A DNA stretch of 64,000 nt from Przewalskia tangutica (GCA_029844215.1 JAQGDG010000048.1:248001-312000); one strand, 5' to 3'; numbered from the stretch's first letter, positions 11,280-22,962 are shown. Numbers and translations are program-made. The notes: a model not told the origin generated them from the letters alone.

Positions 11280-12065
11280 TGACAGTGGAGCCAGTGCAGG
11301 CTGTTTTGTTTGGAAGTTTTACCAAGCGGGGTTAAGAACTTCGGTGAGTCTCGAGAATCGCGTTCGCCCTCGGGCGGTGTGTGGATTTGGGGTAGTAGTA
11401 GGGATTGTTGTCTCTGTGGAGAGTGTTTAAGCTACCATTTCGGTGTTCGGATGTCGCCTTATGAAGCCTTGTAGGGCGGATGTGTAAATCGCCGGTCGAT
11501 TGGTTCGATGTTGGCAATATTGAGATAGTTGGTTGGACTTGTTCCAGCGGTGTGAATAGGGTAAAGCTTGTCTAGAAGAGATTACAGCGGCTCGGAGAAA
11601 TCGTGCGGATAATCGTCGGCGGCGCTTAGAGTTCGAGTTGACGGTCGGTCTTCTTGAAAGTACCACCGGGTTGGGTGTGGCGAGTTTTGGAAAGCGAGAG
11701 AACTTAGCGAGTACTTTGGGCCGCACGAGTTCATGTGAAGAATAGGCGGGTTGCCTATATGTTAGCAATTGCCGTCCGACTTAGGAAGCGATGCGTCCGG
11801 TCTTTCGTATTGTTATGATCGGGGAAGTATCGGAGATCCATCCAGAGTGTTCCCAGTTTATGATGACCACGTTAGAGGTAGTAACCGAGTTTTAGGCGAA
11901 GCGATGTCGGAAGTGTGATAGGTTATAAGAAGGAGTTCGAGTGTTGAAGTGTCGACATCCTCGGGAATCATGGCGATCGGTACCATTGTTGGAGTCGCGG
12001 GTGACACTAGAACCTCGCGGCAAAGTGACAAAAGTGGTATCGGGAAGAAGCGAGCATGTATGGCG
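11280..12065 (+). pseudogene. Integrase C-terminal fragment inside R4
   Basis: Reading across frames, the segment resembles the end of a Ty3/gypsy integrase. SYH....RMSPYEAL at 11428-11480 matches the SYHSSIQMAPYEALYG motif of R12. It is followed after a one-base shift by CKSPVDWFDVG (about 11475-11515), a charged RRRRLEFEL stretch near 11615-11640, and a YFGPHEF segment near 11715 resembling the GPY/F motif. Stops and frameshifts are frequent. It interrupts the 3' non-coding region: sequence homologous to other copies lies on both sides (to about 11190 and from about 12070), where other elements have only about 190 bp. It is either a relic of the pol of the parental element or captured by recombination. 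Confidence 0.6.
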
Positions 12066-12308
12066 AGCATAGATGTGATCAATTTTTTTTTATAAAGAGA
12101 AGGTGCGAAGGAAGTATATTCTAGACCCCGGAGAGAGGTGTTGGTGGTGATGTTAGAGGTGTTTCCTCGTGGACTTGGATGTAAGTATTTGCGCAGGTGT
12201 TTCTATGGCCAGGTGTGGCAGGTTTGTTCTCGTAAGTATAGTAGTGAAGACTATACTGGCGCGCGTTTGTTTTGGGACTTAGAAGGAACATTCGGGACGA
12301 ATGTTTCT

Positions 12309-12321
12309 AAGGAGGGGAGAA
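12309..12321 (+). other. R4 polypurine tract
   Basis: AAGGAGGGGAGAA directly before the 3' LTR TGTTATACC, the expected plus-strand primer of reverse transcription. It is preceded by the conserved GGAACATTCGGGACGAATGTT, itself an inverted repeat. Confidence 0.85.
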
Positions 12322-15300
12322 TGTTATACCAGTATTTCCGGTATATGCGTAAGGACATGCGTAGGAAAGTTGTGCCTTAAAATGCAAGGGCGAAAATTAT
12401 TTGTTCCTGACAGATTAGAGTCTTTTTCGGAAAGCGTTTCCACGACTTACGTAGGAAAATTCGGCTATGTCATTTATATTTTTGCGGATTTTTAGAGGCG
12501 AAACATTTTGGACCGATGGGAGGTGACACTTGTCACCCTCGTTGGAGCGATAAAGAGGGTGGTTGGCCTTGGCGATTGGTTCACGTTTTTGTGCCTTGTT
12601 TTGGCCTTGTTTTGTGCAATGTTTGTGGCTTGTTTTGTGGAGTAGGGACTAGGGGCACTTGGGCACATCTTGGCCCTCCACCCCCACGTGGCTTGATCTT
12701 GGCCACTTGGTTTCCTATAAATACCCCTCCCTTTGATGAGTTTTCTTCATCCACTCCTCACTCCTCAAGTCTTGAAAGCCCCTCCCTTTTTCGTGAGGCC
12801 CCGCCGAGAGTAGCGCCCCACTCCTTGTGGTGTGGCGAGACCACCCCTTCGCTAGGGTTAAGCAGTGGGGTACCCCACGCCTTGTTGTTCTCGTAGAATA
12901 CACCCCACTCTTGGTAGAAATACTCTCCATAGTATTGTTACTATACCCAATTACCTTAGCCGTATACCTTGTAGTATTCCAAAGATACCTCTATCGTAGA
13001 GCAGGAAATACTACCTTTTGTCCTTTTAATCTCAAGCCGAAACCCTAAGGAAATCTTCATAGTTGGTTGAAGTATTTAAGTAGAAGTTGGTTAGAACTTC
13101 TAAGGGTTGTTTGGAGCGGATTGGGCGCGGAGTAGGAGCTAAACCTTGCTCGGGATCGACATTATAACTTGGTTAATTTTGGGCTTATCGAGGTAATTAT
13201 CTTGTCCCTATTGTAATTGGAAATTACATGTTGTTAGAATATATAGTTGAAGTATACTATATATAGATTTGAGCGTAGTTATCGTGATGTCTTTTGACTT
13301 AAGCTGAATAATAAGAAACCTTTTGAAAGAAAATCTTGACTGTAATTACATAGTGTATTACGGTAGACTTGTGTAGCTTTTACGTGAGATAGAATTGTGC
13401 ACGTCGGATTAGGCGTATAACCCCACTGGTTGGCTTGGTAGCGGCCAGATAGAGGAGGAGATTTCTGTTGCGGGAGAGTCTTTGCGAATTTTACGTAGAA
13501 TGTTCTCGAAGAGATCTAGATGTTAATAAGCGCCTTGTGGACTTATAGGTTGAAGTACTACGTGTGGCGCGATCTACTTGGCTTAAGGTAGCGAAGCGGT
13601 TGGAAGTACTTGGGCGTTTTGCTATTAGTCGATACTCGTCGCGAGGTATGTGAACCTCTTCCTATCTCTTCTAGCATGATATATGTGTAACTATGTAGTG
13701 CGGTAGGCGTCTGGTGTTAAATGTATTTGATTGGTCTAAAACATAAAGTGTTATAACGGCTTTATGAGAAGTTGGTTATAACAGCTTTATGTAGGTAAGA
13801 AAATACTTGTGGTTTTTAAAAGGTAATCATTTTAACTATAACTGGCGGGTTATGTGATAATAAAGAACTTGAAGTATTTCAAAAGATTTTTGAATCATTT
13901 TGAAAGAAGAGTAATACTTGGTTTTTGAAAACTTAAGAGTTATACTAGCTTTATGGGAAGTTAGGTATAACGGCTTAAGAAGGTTTCTTGATTTGGAAAT
14001 CGAATGTGTATCGACAAACCAACTGCGGCGTTAATAAAGGAAATGTTTTGTGATTAAGTATTATTAAAACCGGTAGAAACTTCCATCTGCATAGAAGCTA
14101 AGATGAGACAAAATGATATTTCTAGGTCATGTTCTTTGTAATAAGATTGTTATAAACAAGAATATCCTACTCACACATAAGGCTTATGTTTCTCAGATGG
14201 TTTAAAAGAGAATTATATTCTTAAATGAATAAGGCTAGGAACTACGAAACCTTTCTAAAATAAGAAACGTGAACATTTGAAATTTGGCAAACTTGGACGT
14301 TTGAAAAAGAATGTTGTTACTTGGTTTTACAAAGAGATGTGTTTTGATTTACTTGAAAGATAATCACTCTATTGTTATTTACTACGGTATTGTGTGACTT
14401 TTGTGAAAGTAACATATCTTTAAAGAGTTATTGTATAAAGTACTTTGGGGATAAAAAAACCGATCTCGTTAATCATATAGTAGAAAGTACCTTATGTGTG
14501 AATAACTTGATTGTACTGGTTTGTGATAGCCTTGTAATACCTTCGTGTTGATTTGATAAGTAATCATATTAGGATGCTACGTGTGTTAGTGATACGTGAT
14601 GTTTGTGTAAAGGGTTTTCCTTGATTGTGCTTATGTTGTTTAAGCGATAAAGCTGTTATGTTGGTATTATACCACTCGCGTGTTTCGGGGTTAAGATGCC
14701 CTCCGTCTGGGGTAGACTCGAGCTGATGCAGGACCGTGATTCGAGAATACCTCATGCGGGTCGGGGCCTATGCGAGCTACGAGAGTTCGAGTTAGTGTCG
14801 CGGCCTTTATGGTCATGCGGTGCATGTGGCCATGCGGTGCGAGTCGGGGCGATGCGGGAGTAGCCCGCCGATGCGGGGTTATACCTCATGCGGGCCTATG
14901 AGATTGGCCTATGCGGGCTGCGGGGAGTTCGGGGCTAAACGCGCGCATTTGATATTGCGGGCGGCGACCGGCTTTGATCATGTGGCGGTCTGAGCGAGAT
15001 ATCATGATCTGATTTATGACCTTGTTAGTCTTGTGGGTGTTAGTAGTCGGCTATGCCTTCGTACTTACCTGTCTTTGTTTTATTTGGACACGGTGGGACC
15101 TGCTGTTCATATGTATTCCTTGGTGCTTTTCTATCATTGACTGCCGGCAGTGAGGAATGTATTCCACGGGCATGATTGATGTTGTGGGCGTGAGACCCAT
15201 TGTTATATTGGGGTGATGACTTTGAGGGCGTGAGTCACGACTAGACATATTTGCTTATTTATTGTGGCTGTAGTTTGGTTATCATACATGTCTCTGCTTT

Positions 15301-15763
15301 ACATAGACTACTATGATTTCATTTCTGATATCTTCATGTTTCACATACTTGGTACTGTTATCGACCTCCGAGCTGCGTTCATCTGCGAGTAAAAGGTACA
15401 CGATCGTTGATCCTCGCTCTTAGGAGTCGCGATTCGGCGTTTGGGAAGCTCCGTTCCTCGGAGCTTATCTTGGTATAGTCCACATTGATTGTAGGTGCTT
15501 ACATTCGGGGTATGGCGAGCCCTGTCGTCGTTGTTGTCATATCATTCTTAAGTGCAGAAATGCTGTTATGGCGAGTGGTAGAAAGGGATATGCTGTTCAA
15601 ATTGTTATTTATATATCTTGCGTAACCGTTTTTGGTTGCTTTGTCTTCTTATTTCTTGTCTTATTACATTGGTTTCATGTATTGTCTTTATGTTCCGATT
15701 ACTCGATGTTGTATCACTAGGGTGCGGGGTAAGGCACGATCCACGGGCCGAGCGGGTCGTGAC
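12322..15763 (+). repeat. R4 3' LTR
   Basis: Collinear over its length with 6192-9662. TATA box at 12716-12723, CATGCGG array at 14745-14960, end GCGGGTCGTGAC. It is followed by the continuation of R3 rather than a primer-binding site. Confidence 0.88.
12716..12723 (+). promoter_or_regulatory. TATA box, R4 3' LTR
   Basis: TATAAATACCCC, 394 bp inside the LTR, in the same context as the 5' copy. It could drive read-out into flanking DNA, here only the R3 LTR. Confidence 0.7.
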
Positions 15764-16148
15764 CTGACGATGGCCAAGATTAAGCCAAGTGTCATGCAAG
15801 TGTAGGGTCAAGATTATGCCAAGTGCACCTTATCCATCTACCACCAAAATATCCTACCAACTCCTTGACCAAACAATGGCGGTCGTCCAACCCTATTACC
15901 GCCCAAGTCCTTCCAATGAGAGGGTGACAAGTGTCGCCCTCTTGTTGATCCAAAATGTTTCGTCTCTCGGAAAAATCCGCAAAAATTAAAAATGACATAG
16001 CGAATTTTTCCTCTGAAAATGAAGCGTTTAGTCAAACGACTCTAGCAAGGTGTTGTGCACAAAGAATAATTCGGCCAAGCCTATTCTCAAGTTCAAATTT
16101 TTCTACGTACGTCCTTACGTACATACTCTGGAAATACGGGGTATAACA
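15764..16148 (-). mobile_element. R3: LTR start segment, right of R4
   Basis: This minus-strand piece completes the R3 LTR. Leftward from 16148 it reads TGTTATACCCCGTATTTCC, the ACGT-rich inverted repeat, and the GAGGGCGACACTTGTCACCCTC palindrome variant, then joins the R3 body across R4. The right edge at 16148 borders plus-strand LTR R5, so R3 is inserted in R5. Confidence 0.88.
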
Positions 16149-16300
16149 GGATGAACCGGGAATGTATTTCACTCGACTACCGTGTTCATGGGATGAATCG
16201 GGAATGTATTTCACTCGACTACCGTGTCCACGGGATGGACCGGGAATGTATTCTATCCGACTACCGAGTTCATGAGATGAGCAGGAATGTATTCCACACG
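16149..16300 (+). repeat. 40-47 bp tandem array in the R5 5' LTR
   Basis: About three units of GGAATGTATT(T)CAC...CGACTACCGTGTTCATGGGATGA. The R5 3' LTR has six units (21240-21500), so the insertion of R3 probably removed this LTR's view of the first ones or the copy number differs. Confidence 0.8.
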
Positions 16301-16953
16301 TTTCTATCTTTGGGTCCATGAGATGGGCGAGACATGTTATACGTATCACATGATTTGTACCTAGGCTATGCGGTGAGGAAGGAGTTCCACGGGCGTGAGG
16401 ATGACTTTGAGGCGTGATTCACGACTTGACATGATTGCATTTATGTTGTGAGCGTAGTTTGGTTATCATACATGTCTCTGCTTTATATAGCTATTATGAT
16501 TTCATTTCTGATATTTTCTGATTTCACATACTTGGTACTGTTATGCGACCTCGCCCGAGTGCGTTCATCTGCGGTAGAAGTACATCGGTGTCGATCCGCG
16601 TTTAGGATCACATTTCGGCGTGTTGGGAAGCTCCGTTCCTTGGAGGCTTATCTTTTGGTATGTTACCACGATGCAGTAGGTTTCTTGTACATTCGGGGTA
16701 TGGCGGGGCCACTGTCCGTCATAGTTGTTGTAAAATCTTAAGTGCAGCCTTTGTTGTAGGCGAGTTGTAAGGATTATAGCATTCAAATGTTATATATATA
16801 TCTTTGAAAAGGCAACCGTTTTGGTTGCTGTTTTCTTTCATCTTGATCCATGTCTATTTATATGTTTAAAGTTTTTATTTCACTGGTTTTCTCGATGTTG
16901 TATCACTAGGGTGCGAGGTAAGGCACGATCCACGGGCAGGTTGGGTAGTGACA
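16149..16953 (+). mobile_element. R5 5' LTR, 3' part
   Basis: Matches the end of the R5 3' LTR (from about 21360 to 22165): the 40-47 bp array, TTGGTTATCATACATGTCTC, GGTATGGCGGGGCC, and the end GGTTGGGTAGTGACA. It is followed by AAGTGGTATC, so it is a genuine 5' LTR. Its 5' part lies beyond the stacked R3, R2 and R1 insertions, left of the window. Confidence 0.88.
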
Positions 16954-16956
16954 AAG

Positions 16957-16968
16957 TGGTATCGAGCG
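16957..16968 (+). other. R5 primer-binding site
   Basis: TGGTATCGAGCG, tRNA-iMet type with the same missing A as R4, three bases after the LTR end. Confidence 0.8.
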
Positions 16969-17011
16969 ATTAGTCCTCGGAAAGTGTCTGATCCGTGTCT
17001 AGTAGAGTCTT

Positions 17012-17044
17012 GATTATCGGTGTGTTGTGCACCACATCTATGTC
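17012..17044 (+). other. R5 leader stem-loop
   Basis: GATTATCGGTGTG, loop TTGTGCAC, then CACATCTATGTC. The upper stem GGTGTG/CACATC pairs with one G-U wobble. The loop holds palindromic GTGCAC. The lower stem is weakened by TATGTC in place of TATAATC. Confidence 0.6.
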
Positions 17045-17150
17045 GAGGCTATAGGACATTTAGGATTAGTTTCCATTCTTCTCATTACGAGATCGTGCCT
17101 TAGAGGCGTGATAAGTTGGACCCTCCGGCGTATTCCTTTCATTTACAGTT

Positions 17151-18260
17151 ATGCCTCTGCGTAAAAGGCAACCCGAGCCCGGATGGGCAAGCGTCGAGAG
17201 CTATTAGTGAGATCTGAGAGAATGCAGCGCGAGCGGTCGATACTGAGCAGTGCTTCCGGCAATGAGTTTAGCGGCCCGGCACCAGCGAGTTTAAGCGCGG
17301 CGATGCTGCTGAGACTCTGATACTGGCGGATGAGATGGGGTACAAGGAGATGGCGATTCTTGCGGCGAGTCGTGGCGAATATGAGGATAAGGCTGAATCT
17401 GCGATTCGATCCGGTAGCACCGTAGTTCACCCCGGCGACGATTTGAGACTACGGGATTTTACGAGATGTAACGCTTGAGTTTTATGGGTGAGGCACGAAG
17501 ATGATCGCGAGGAGTTCATCCGGCGATTCTGGTCGTGAGTGATCAAGCATCGGAGACCGAGTCGGTGGTCTGAGTTCGCGTCGGCTGCGTGATACATGAT
17601 CGTGGTTTGATTCGTGGGAGTTGTCGGGGAGAGAATGAACTTCGGTATATGGGACGAGTTCTCAAAGGCATTTCTTGCACACTTCTTGCCTCGCAGATGA
17701 GAGGCTCGGGTGGCAATTTACGGCGTTGAGGCGGGGCAGGCGGGCGGTTAGAAGTACAATGTGGAGTTCGACTCGTTAGCTCGGTATGTCCCCGTAATGT
17801 AGGCGACATGGAGGGCCAGTACCGCTACGTCAGGGCTAGATGATTACTTGGCGAGGCTTATGCGGGTGTAGCTCTTGACGAGCATGGACATTGCCGCGTG
17901 CAAGCTTCATGCACTAGGATGTGAGGCACGGAGAGGTCGACGGAATGGCCGAGATCGGCGAGAAGAGGCGAGGCAGCGGTCCTTTGGTAACTTTCGAGGC
18001 GGACCGCCTCAGCGATCTAGTTATGTACCTCGCCCGATGCAGTGGTCCTCCGCGATCTTGAGGCGTTCGGTATTCGGGGCTGATCGAGCTCCGGGGCTTC
18101 GTTCCAGCGGTATACGTGAGTTCTAGCAGCGGATTCATGTCCCCGCGGTGTGCGCGATGTGGCGGCGTCGTCGGGAATGTCATCTTTCGGTGCTTGTTTC
18201 ACTGCGGCCGTCGAGCCATGTGACGAGAGCGTGCTTATAGGAGAATGCCGGCGGCTTAGC
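17151..18260 (+). pseudogene. R5 gag pseudogene
   Basis: Gag (capsid/nucleocapsid) precursor, decayed. The start ATGCCT lies 194 bp after the primer-binding site. Recognisable parts in shifting frames: EFIRRFW near 17510-17535, IWDEFSKAFLAHFLPR at 17647-17694, YNVEFDSLARY near 17755-17790, a GLDDYLAR-like segment near 17830-17855, and a zinc-knuckle-like region near 18150-18240. The order is that of a plant Ty3/gypsy retrotransposon gag domain followed by a CCHC nucleocapsid. Several stops and frameshifts leave no usable frame. No pol follows: the non-coding 3' region begins within about 100 bp. Confidence 0.8.
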
Positions 18261-18344
18261 GCGACCTCTTGGATCGATGGCGGGTTCGCCGCCTTCTACG
18301 GTATGCGCCTGCGAGTGCCTATGATTAGAGTGGGCGGTAGGTCG

Positions 18345-19106
18345 GTATATCCTTAACCCTCTAGAGTTTTGCATGCTTGATATGATGATCTTTTGTTGTG
18401 TGCTATGAACGGATAGCGTTGTGTTAGTTATGAGTTAGAAATCATGGTTAGTTGAAAGGGTAAGCCTGGGGGTGAAAAATGATGAACCTTAGAATATTAC
18501 AGTTGAGACCTTAGATGTAAGGCCGTCTTGAGTACCAGATTTTGCAAGTGATCCTTGTCGGAGTGCATTGTATGCCTAGAATGTATGGTGTAATAAGTCC
18601 CTGGGTAGTGTGAAATGGAAGTGGTAGCTTTCATGACTGTATAAAAGATTGTTCCGGATCGGGGAACAAGCGCTTGATGCGTTAAGTGGGTCGGGTTGGG
18701 CCATGTTGCGGGCCAACCCGCGGCCTGTGTCGAGGTGGGGTCAGCTCTGGGTGGTCCCGCCAGGTGCTAGGGTCACGAGGGTGCTAGGCCCAAGTTTAGA
18801 TAACCATCGTATGAGTTCGTGGATTCGTTCGACCAGAATCGGTTCGTGAAGGCCAGGAATGACCTTAAGGAAGATTAAGGCTAGTAAGATGACCAAGTTT
18901 GGAGGTGGTGACTCCAAAATTTTGAAGCGGCGATGGCGAAGTGTGAATGCGTATACTAGAAGAGTTCAAGTGTTCGAGAAGGGCACGACGAGTAAGGAAG
19001 GGAGAGAACGTGTGTTATTTTGTGGCCAGGTGTGGCATTGGCAACTTGTTAAGAAGAACTTCATCGTTGTCCGTCTTGAGAAGGAACATTCGGGACGAAT
19101 GTTTCT
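18345..19106 (+). other. R5 3' non-coding region with conserved hairpin
   Basis: Collinear with the other elements from CCTTAACCCTCTAGAG to the AAGGAACATTCGGGACGAATG block. An inverted repeat CGGGTTGG (18692-18699) / CCAACCCG (18713-18720) lies about 400 bp before the LTR. No shared open frame. Confidence 0.6.
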
Positions 19107-19119
19107 AAGGAGGGAAGAA
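19107..19119 (+). other. R5 polypurine tract
   Basis: AAGGAGGGAAGAA adjoining TGTTATACCCCG. Confidence 0.85.
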
Positions 19120-19323
19120 TGTTATACCCCGTATTTCCAGTATATGCGTGAGGCGTGCGTATAAAATTTGAGCCTTATAGATTTGGCATGTTTGAAAATT
19201 GTACCTGAGTGCGAAAGAGTCGATTTTCGGCGAAACATTTTACAAGACTTGAGAAGGAAAATTCCGGCTATGTCATTTATTATTTTGCGGATTTTTCAGA
19301 GGCGAAACATTTTGGACCAACGG

Positions 19324-19345
19324 GAGGGTGACATGTGTCACCCTC
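19324..19345. promoter_or_regulatory. Perfect 22-bp U3 palindrome, R5 3' LTR
   Basis: GAGGGTGACATGTGTCACCCTC apart from its central TG is fully self-complementary; arms are 10 bp. About 180 bp upstream of the TATA box. Confidence 0.6.
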
Positions 19346-19522
19346 GCATTGGAAGCAAGTGGGCGGCAAAGCAAGTCGAGGCACGTTTTTGTGCCTTGGG
19401 TTAGGTAGGATATTTGTGCAAGTTGGTGTGGTAGATGGATAAGGTCCACATGGTTGAAATCTAGCCCTACACTTGCCTTACACTTGGATGGATCTTGGTC
19501 ATTGGTTGGCCTTTGCTTGACC

Positions 19523-19530
19523 TATAAATA
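19523..19530 (+). promoter_or_regulatory. TATA box, R5 3' LTR
   Basis: TATAAATACCCC, 403 bp into the LTR. Confidence 0.7.
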
Positions 19531-21238
19531 CCCCTCTAAGTTGAAGACTTTCTTCATCCAAAACTTGAGCAATATTTCTAAGTCTCAAAATACTCCCTCC
19601 CTCTCAAAGCTCTCGTCCAAATCACCTCCCCCTCTTTTGAAGCCTTGGCGAGAGCCTCACTCCCCTTTGTGGTGCCACTAGCAGGTACCCACTAGCCTAG
19701 TTGTTTTCGTATAATACCCCTTGTTGTGGTATAGAAATACTCTCCTTGTATTGTTATAATGTCCAAATACCTTGGCACAAATACCTTGTAGTATTCCCAA
19801 GGTTACACTTATACAAAAGCCCAGAAAATACTATTACACTTCCTTTAGCCACTAAACGAAGCCCTCAGGAAAACCTTCATAGTCGGTTGAAGTGTTAAGT
19901 AGAAGTTGCGTAGAACTTCTAAGGGTTGTTTGGAGCGGGTTGGAGCACTCGGAGTAGGGCTTAACGTTGCTCGGGATCGGCGTTAAACTTGGATAATTTT
20001 GGGCTCATCGGCATGAACTACTTGGAAGGTGGGCAAGGCTAGTAGGGTTATAGCGAGTGAGCGTTTTGCTTATAGTCGATAATCGCCGCGAGGTATGTGA
20101 TTCTTCCTATACTCTTGAGCATGATATCTTAAAGGAAGATATATATAGTACGACAATGTCTTTTGACTTAAGCCTGAATAATATATAACGATAGACGTAC
20201 GTGTGCTAATTGAACGTAGTTGTACGGCAATGTCTTTTGATTTAAGCCTGAATAATAAGAAACTTGAAGTAAGTCACAAGAGTTAAGAAACCATTTTTGA
20301 AAGAAGAGTAACACTTGGTTTTAAAGGTTTTAAAGAGAGTTATACAAGCTTTATGGGGAGTTAGGCATAACGTCTTAAGAGCGGTAAAGAAAATGGTTTA
20401 CTGATTTTAGAAGTTAAGAGACTTGATCTTATAAGATAAGAGACTTAACTTAAATGAATTAATATGAGTTTTGTGTGAAACCTCATTCGTGAGTAATGAG
20501 TACGTGGTTTTTTAAAAGGAATAATGTTTTACTAATTTCGGAAATCAGAATGTGTATCGACAAACCACTGCAGCGTTAATAAAGGAAAATGTATTGAATA
20601 ATGAAGTATTATTAAAACCAGTAGAAACCTCCATCTGCATAGAAGCTAAGATGAGACAAAATGATATTACATTTCTAGATCATGGTGTAATAAGATTTAT
20701 GAACAAGAATAACCTACTCGCCTTTATAGCATATGTTACTCAATTGCTTTAAAAGAGATTAAGACATTGAACTATGAAACTTTTCTAAAATAAAGAGACT
20801 TGAGTAATTGAAATTAGGCAAACTGGAACTCTAGGGAAAAGGAGGCATTCTTTTGTCTTAAATTGGTTTAAAACATAAAGTGTTATAACAGCTTTATGGG
20901 AAGTTAGTTATAACGACTTTATGAAAACAAAAGAAGGGTTTCATCATTGGTTTAAATGTGGTAACTTGACTTTTTAAAGAAGTGTTTTGGTCCAAAAGAA
21001 GGCATGGTATTGCCTTAACTTGGTTTTAAAAGGAAAGTATGAAAGTTGTTTTGGTTTACTTAAAGATATAAGTCACTCGTTTTTTATACTACGGGTATCG
21101 GGTGACTTTTATAAAAGGAATGGATCTCTTAAAAGGAATTTAACGTCGTAGTACTTTAGGAGTTAAAACCGGACTTTGTCATAAAATGAAAGTACTTTAA
21201 GTTGTGTGTAACTTGCCTATGTTTGCGTGTGATAGACT

Positions 21239-21505
21239 TGTTGTGCAAGGAATGTATTTCACCCGACTACCGTGTTCATGGGATGAGCAGAGAATGTATT
21301 TCACTCATTACCGTGTTCATGGGATGAGCAGGAATGTATTTCACTTTCGACTACCGTGTTCATGGGATGAGCCGAATGTATTTCACTCGACTACCGTGTT
21401 CATAGGATGAGCAGGGAATGTATTCACTCGACTACAGTGTCCACGGGATGGACCGCGAATGTATTCTATCCGACTACCGAAGTTCAGAGATGAGCAGAAT
21501 GTATT
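21239..21505 (+). repeat. 40-47 bp tandem array, R5 3' LTR
   Basis: Six units centred on GAATGTATTTCAC, CGACTACCGTGTTCATGGGATGAGC, the last two diverged. This array type is seen only in R5, at the position where other LTRs carry other arrays. Confidence 0.85.
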
Positions 21506-22165
21506 CCACACGTTTCTATCTTTGGGTCCATGAGATGGGCGAGACATGTTATACATATCACATGATTTGTACCTAGGCGGCGGTGAGGAAGGAGTTCCAC
21601 GAGCGTGAGGATGACTTTGAGGCGTGAGTCACGACTTGACATGATGCATTTATGTTGTGAAGCGTAGTTTGGTTATCATACATGTCTCTGCTTTATATAG
21701 TATTATGATTTCATTTCTGATATTTTCTGATTTCACATACTTGGTACTGTTATGCTTGACCTCCTTGAAGCTGCGTTCATCTTGCGGTAGAAGTACATCA
21801 TTTGTCGATCCGCGTTTAGGATCACATTTGGCGTGTTGGGAAGCTCGTTCCTTGAGGCTTATCTTTTGGTATGTTACCACAGTGCAGCAGGTTCTTGTAC
21901 ATTCGTGGTATGGCGGGGCCACTGTCCGTCATAGTTGTTAAAATCTTAAGTGCAGCCTTTGTTGTGGGCGGGGTTGTAAGGATTATGCTGTTCAAATGTT
22001 ATATATATATATATCTTTGAAAGGCAACCGTTTTGGTTGCTTTGTTTTCTTTCATCTTAATCCATGTCTATTTATATGTTTAAAGTTTTTATTTCCATTG
22101 GTTTTCTCGATGTTGTATCACTAGGGTGCGGGTAAGGCACGATCACGGGCAGGTTGGTCGTGACA

Positions 22166-22459
22166 TCGGTGTCTGAAGAAGTGGTACGAGTAAGAGAAGA
22201 AACGGACGCGTGTTATGAAACGGAAGTGATCATTTCTTTTGTAAAGTGGAGATGTGAAGGGAGTGTCCTTTAGACCGTGGGTGTGAGCTTTTTGTGATGT
22301 TAGAGGTGATTCCTCGTTGGCTTGGATTTGTATGTTATACGATGGCCATTGATGGCATGATTGGTTTCGTAAGTATAGTAGTGAAGACTATCACAGAGCG
22401 CGCGTCGTTTGGAGACTTAGAAGGAACATTCGGGACGAATGTTTCTAAGGGGGGAAAAA
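22166..22459 (+). mobile_element. R6: 3' end of the first internal region, with polypurine tract
   Basis: Homologous to the last 290 bp of the other internal regions: GATCATTTCTTTTGTAAAGTG, TTAGAGGTGATTCCTCGTTGG, GAAGGAACATTCGGGACGAATG, then the tract AAGGGGGGAAAAA (22447-22459) touching the LTR. The upstream remainder of this internal region must lie beyond the R5 insertion. Confidence 0.85.
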
Positions 22460-22962
22460 TGTTATACCCCGTAGTTCCAGGGTATTTATGTGAGGATGTA
22501 CCTACGAGTATACGACAAAAATTTTGGAAAGAAAGGAAGATGTGATTTGTCGACGGAAAAGTTTCCGGTTTTTGTGAAGAAAAAGGTTCGTTAATGGGAA
22601 TTGGGTTCCCAGATTTGGTATTTGTACTTCGTGGATTATTTTAGAATTATGAGATTTTATTTTCGAAAATGGTCACGTGGGGCCTGAGGAGAAATTTACG
22701 GTTTTGTGGGGCGCTTTGTTTATGAGATTTTAGGTATTTTGGAAATTTTGGAAGGCGAAATATTTTGGGCCAGTAGAGGCGACACGTGTCACCCCGTGTG
22801 GCAAGAGTGCGGTCTTGTTGACACTTGGCCTTGGCCGAATTGGCCTTACAAGTGGCAAGCCACTTGTCTTGTTTTGTGTTGGCCATGTGGTGTGGTGGGA
22901 CCCACACACACATAGCCCAATCTTGACCATACACTTACCTTGATCCTAACCCTTGAATCCTC

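Larger units (their letters stand above)
6192..15763 (+). mobile_element. R4: non-autonomous LTR-internal-LTR Ty3/gypsy element
   Basis: A complete layout: 5' LTR, primer-binding site, decayed gag, 3' non-coding region with an embedded integrase fragment, polypurine tract, 3' LTR. The internal region is about 2.66 kb and lacks protease, reverse transcriptase and RNase H. It is inserted in the minus-strand LTR R3, whose halves are collinear across it. The flanks (CAACC on the left, CTGAC on the right) do not give a clean 5-bp duplication, and the last LTR base is missing on the right, so the target duplication is uncertain. The two LTRs are closely similar, differing mostly by small indels, which suggests a fairly recent insertion compared with R3. 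Confidence 0.9.
19120..22165 (+). repeat. R5 3' LTR
   Basis: 3046 bp from TGTTATACCCCG to GGTCGTGACA. It contains a perfect 22-bp palindrome at 19324-19345, TATA at 19523-19530, GTTATAAC/CTTTATG modules near 20335 and 20882, and the 40-47 bp array at 21240-21500. The right flank is the 3' internal end of R6, so R5 was inserted into R6; its left flank is outside the window and the target duplication cannot be tested. Confidence 0.88.

Noticed and set aside
6192..15763. Clean target-site duplication for R4
   Set aside because: Left CAACC and right CTGAC do not match and the last LTR base is missing; the insertion is supported by collinearity of R3, not by a duplication.
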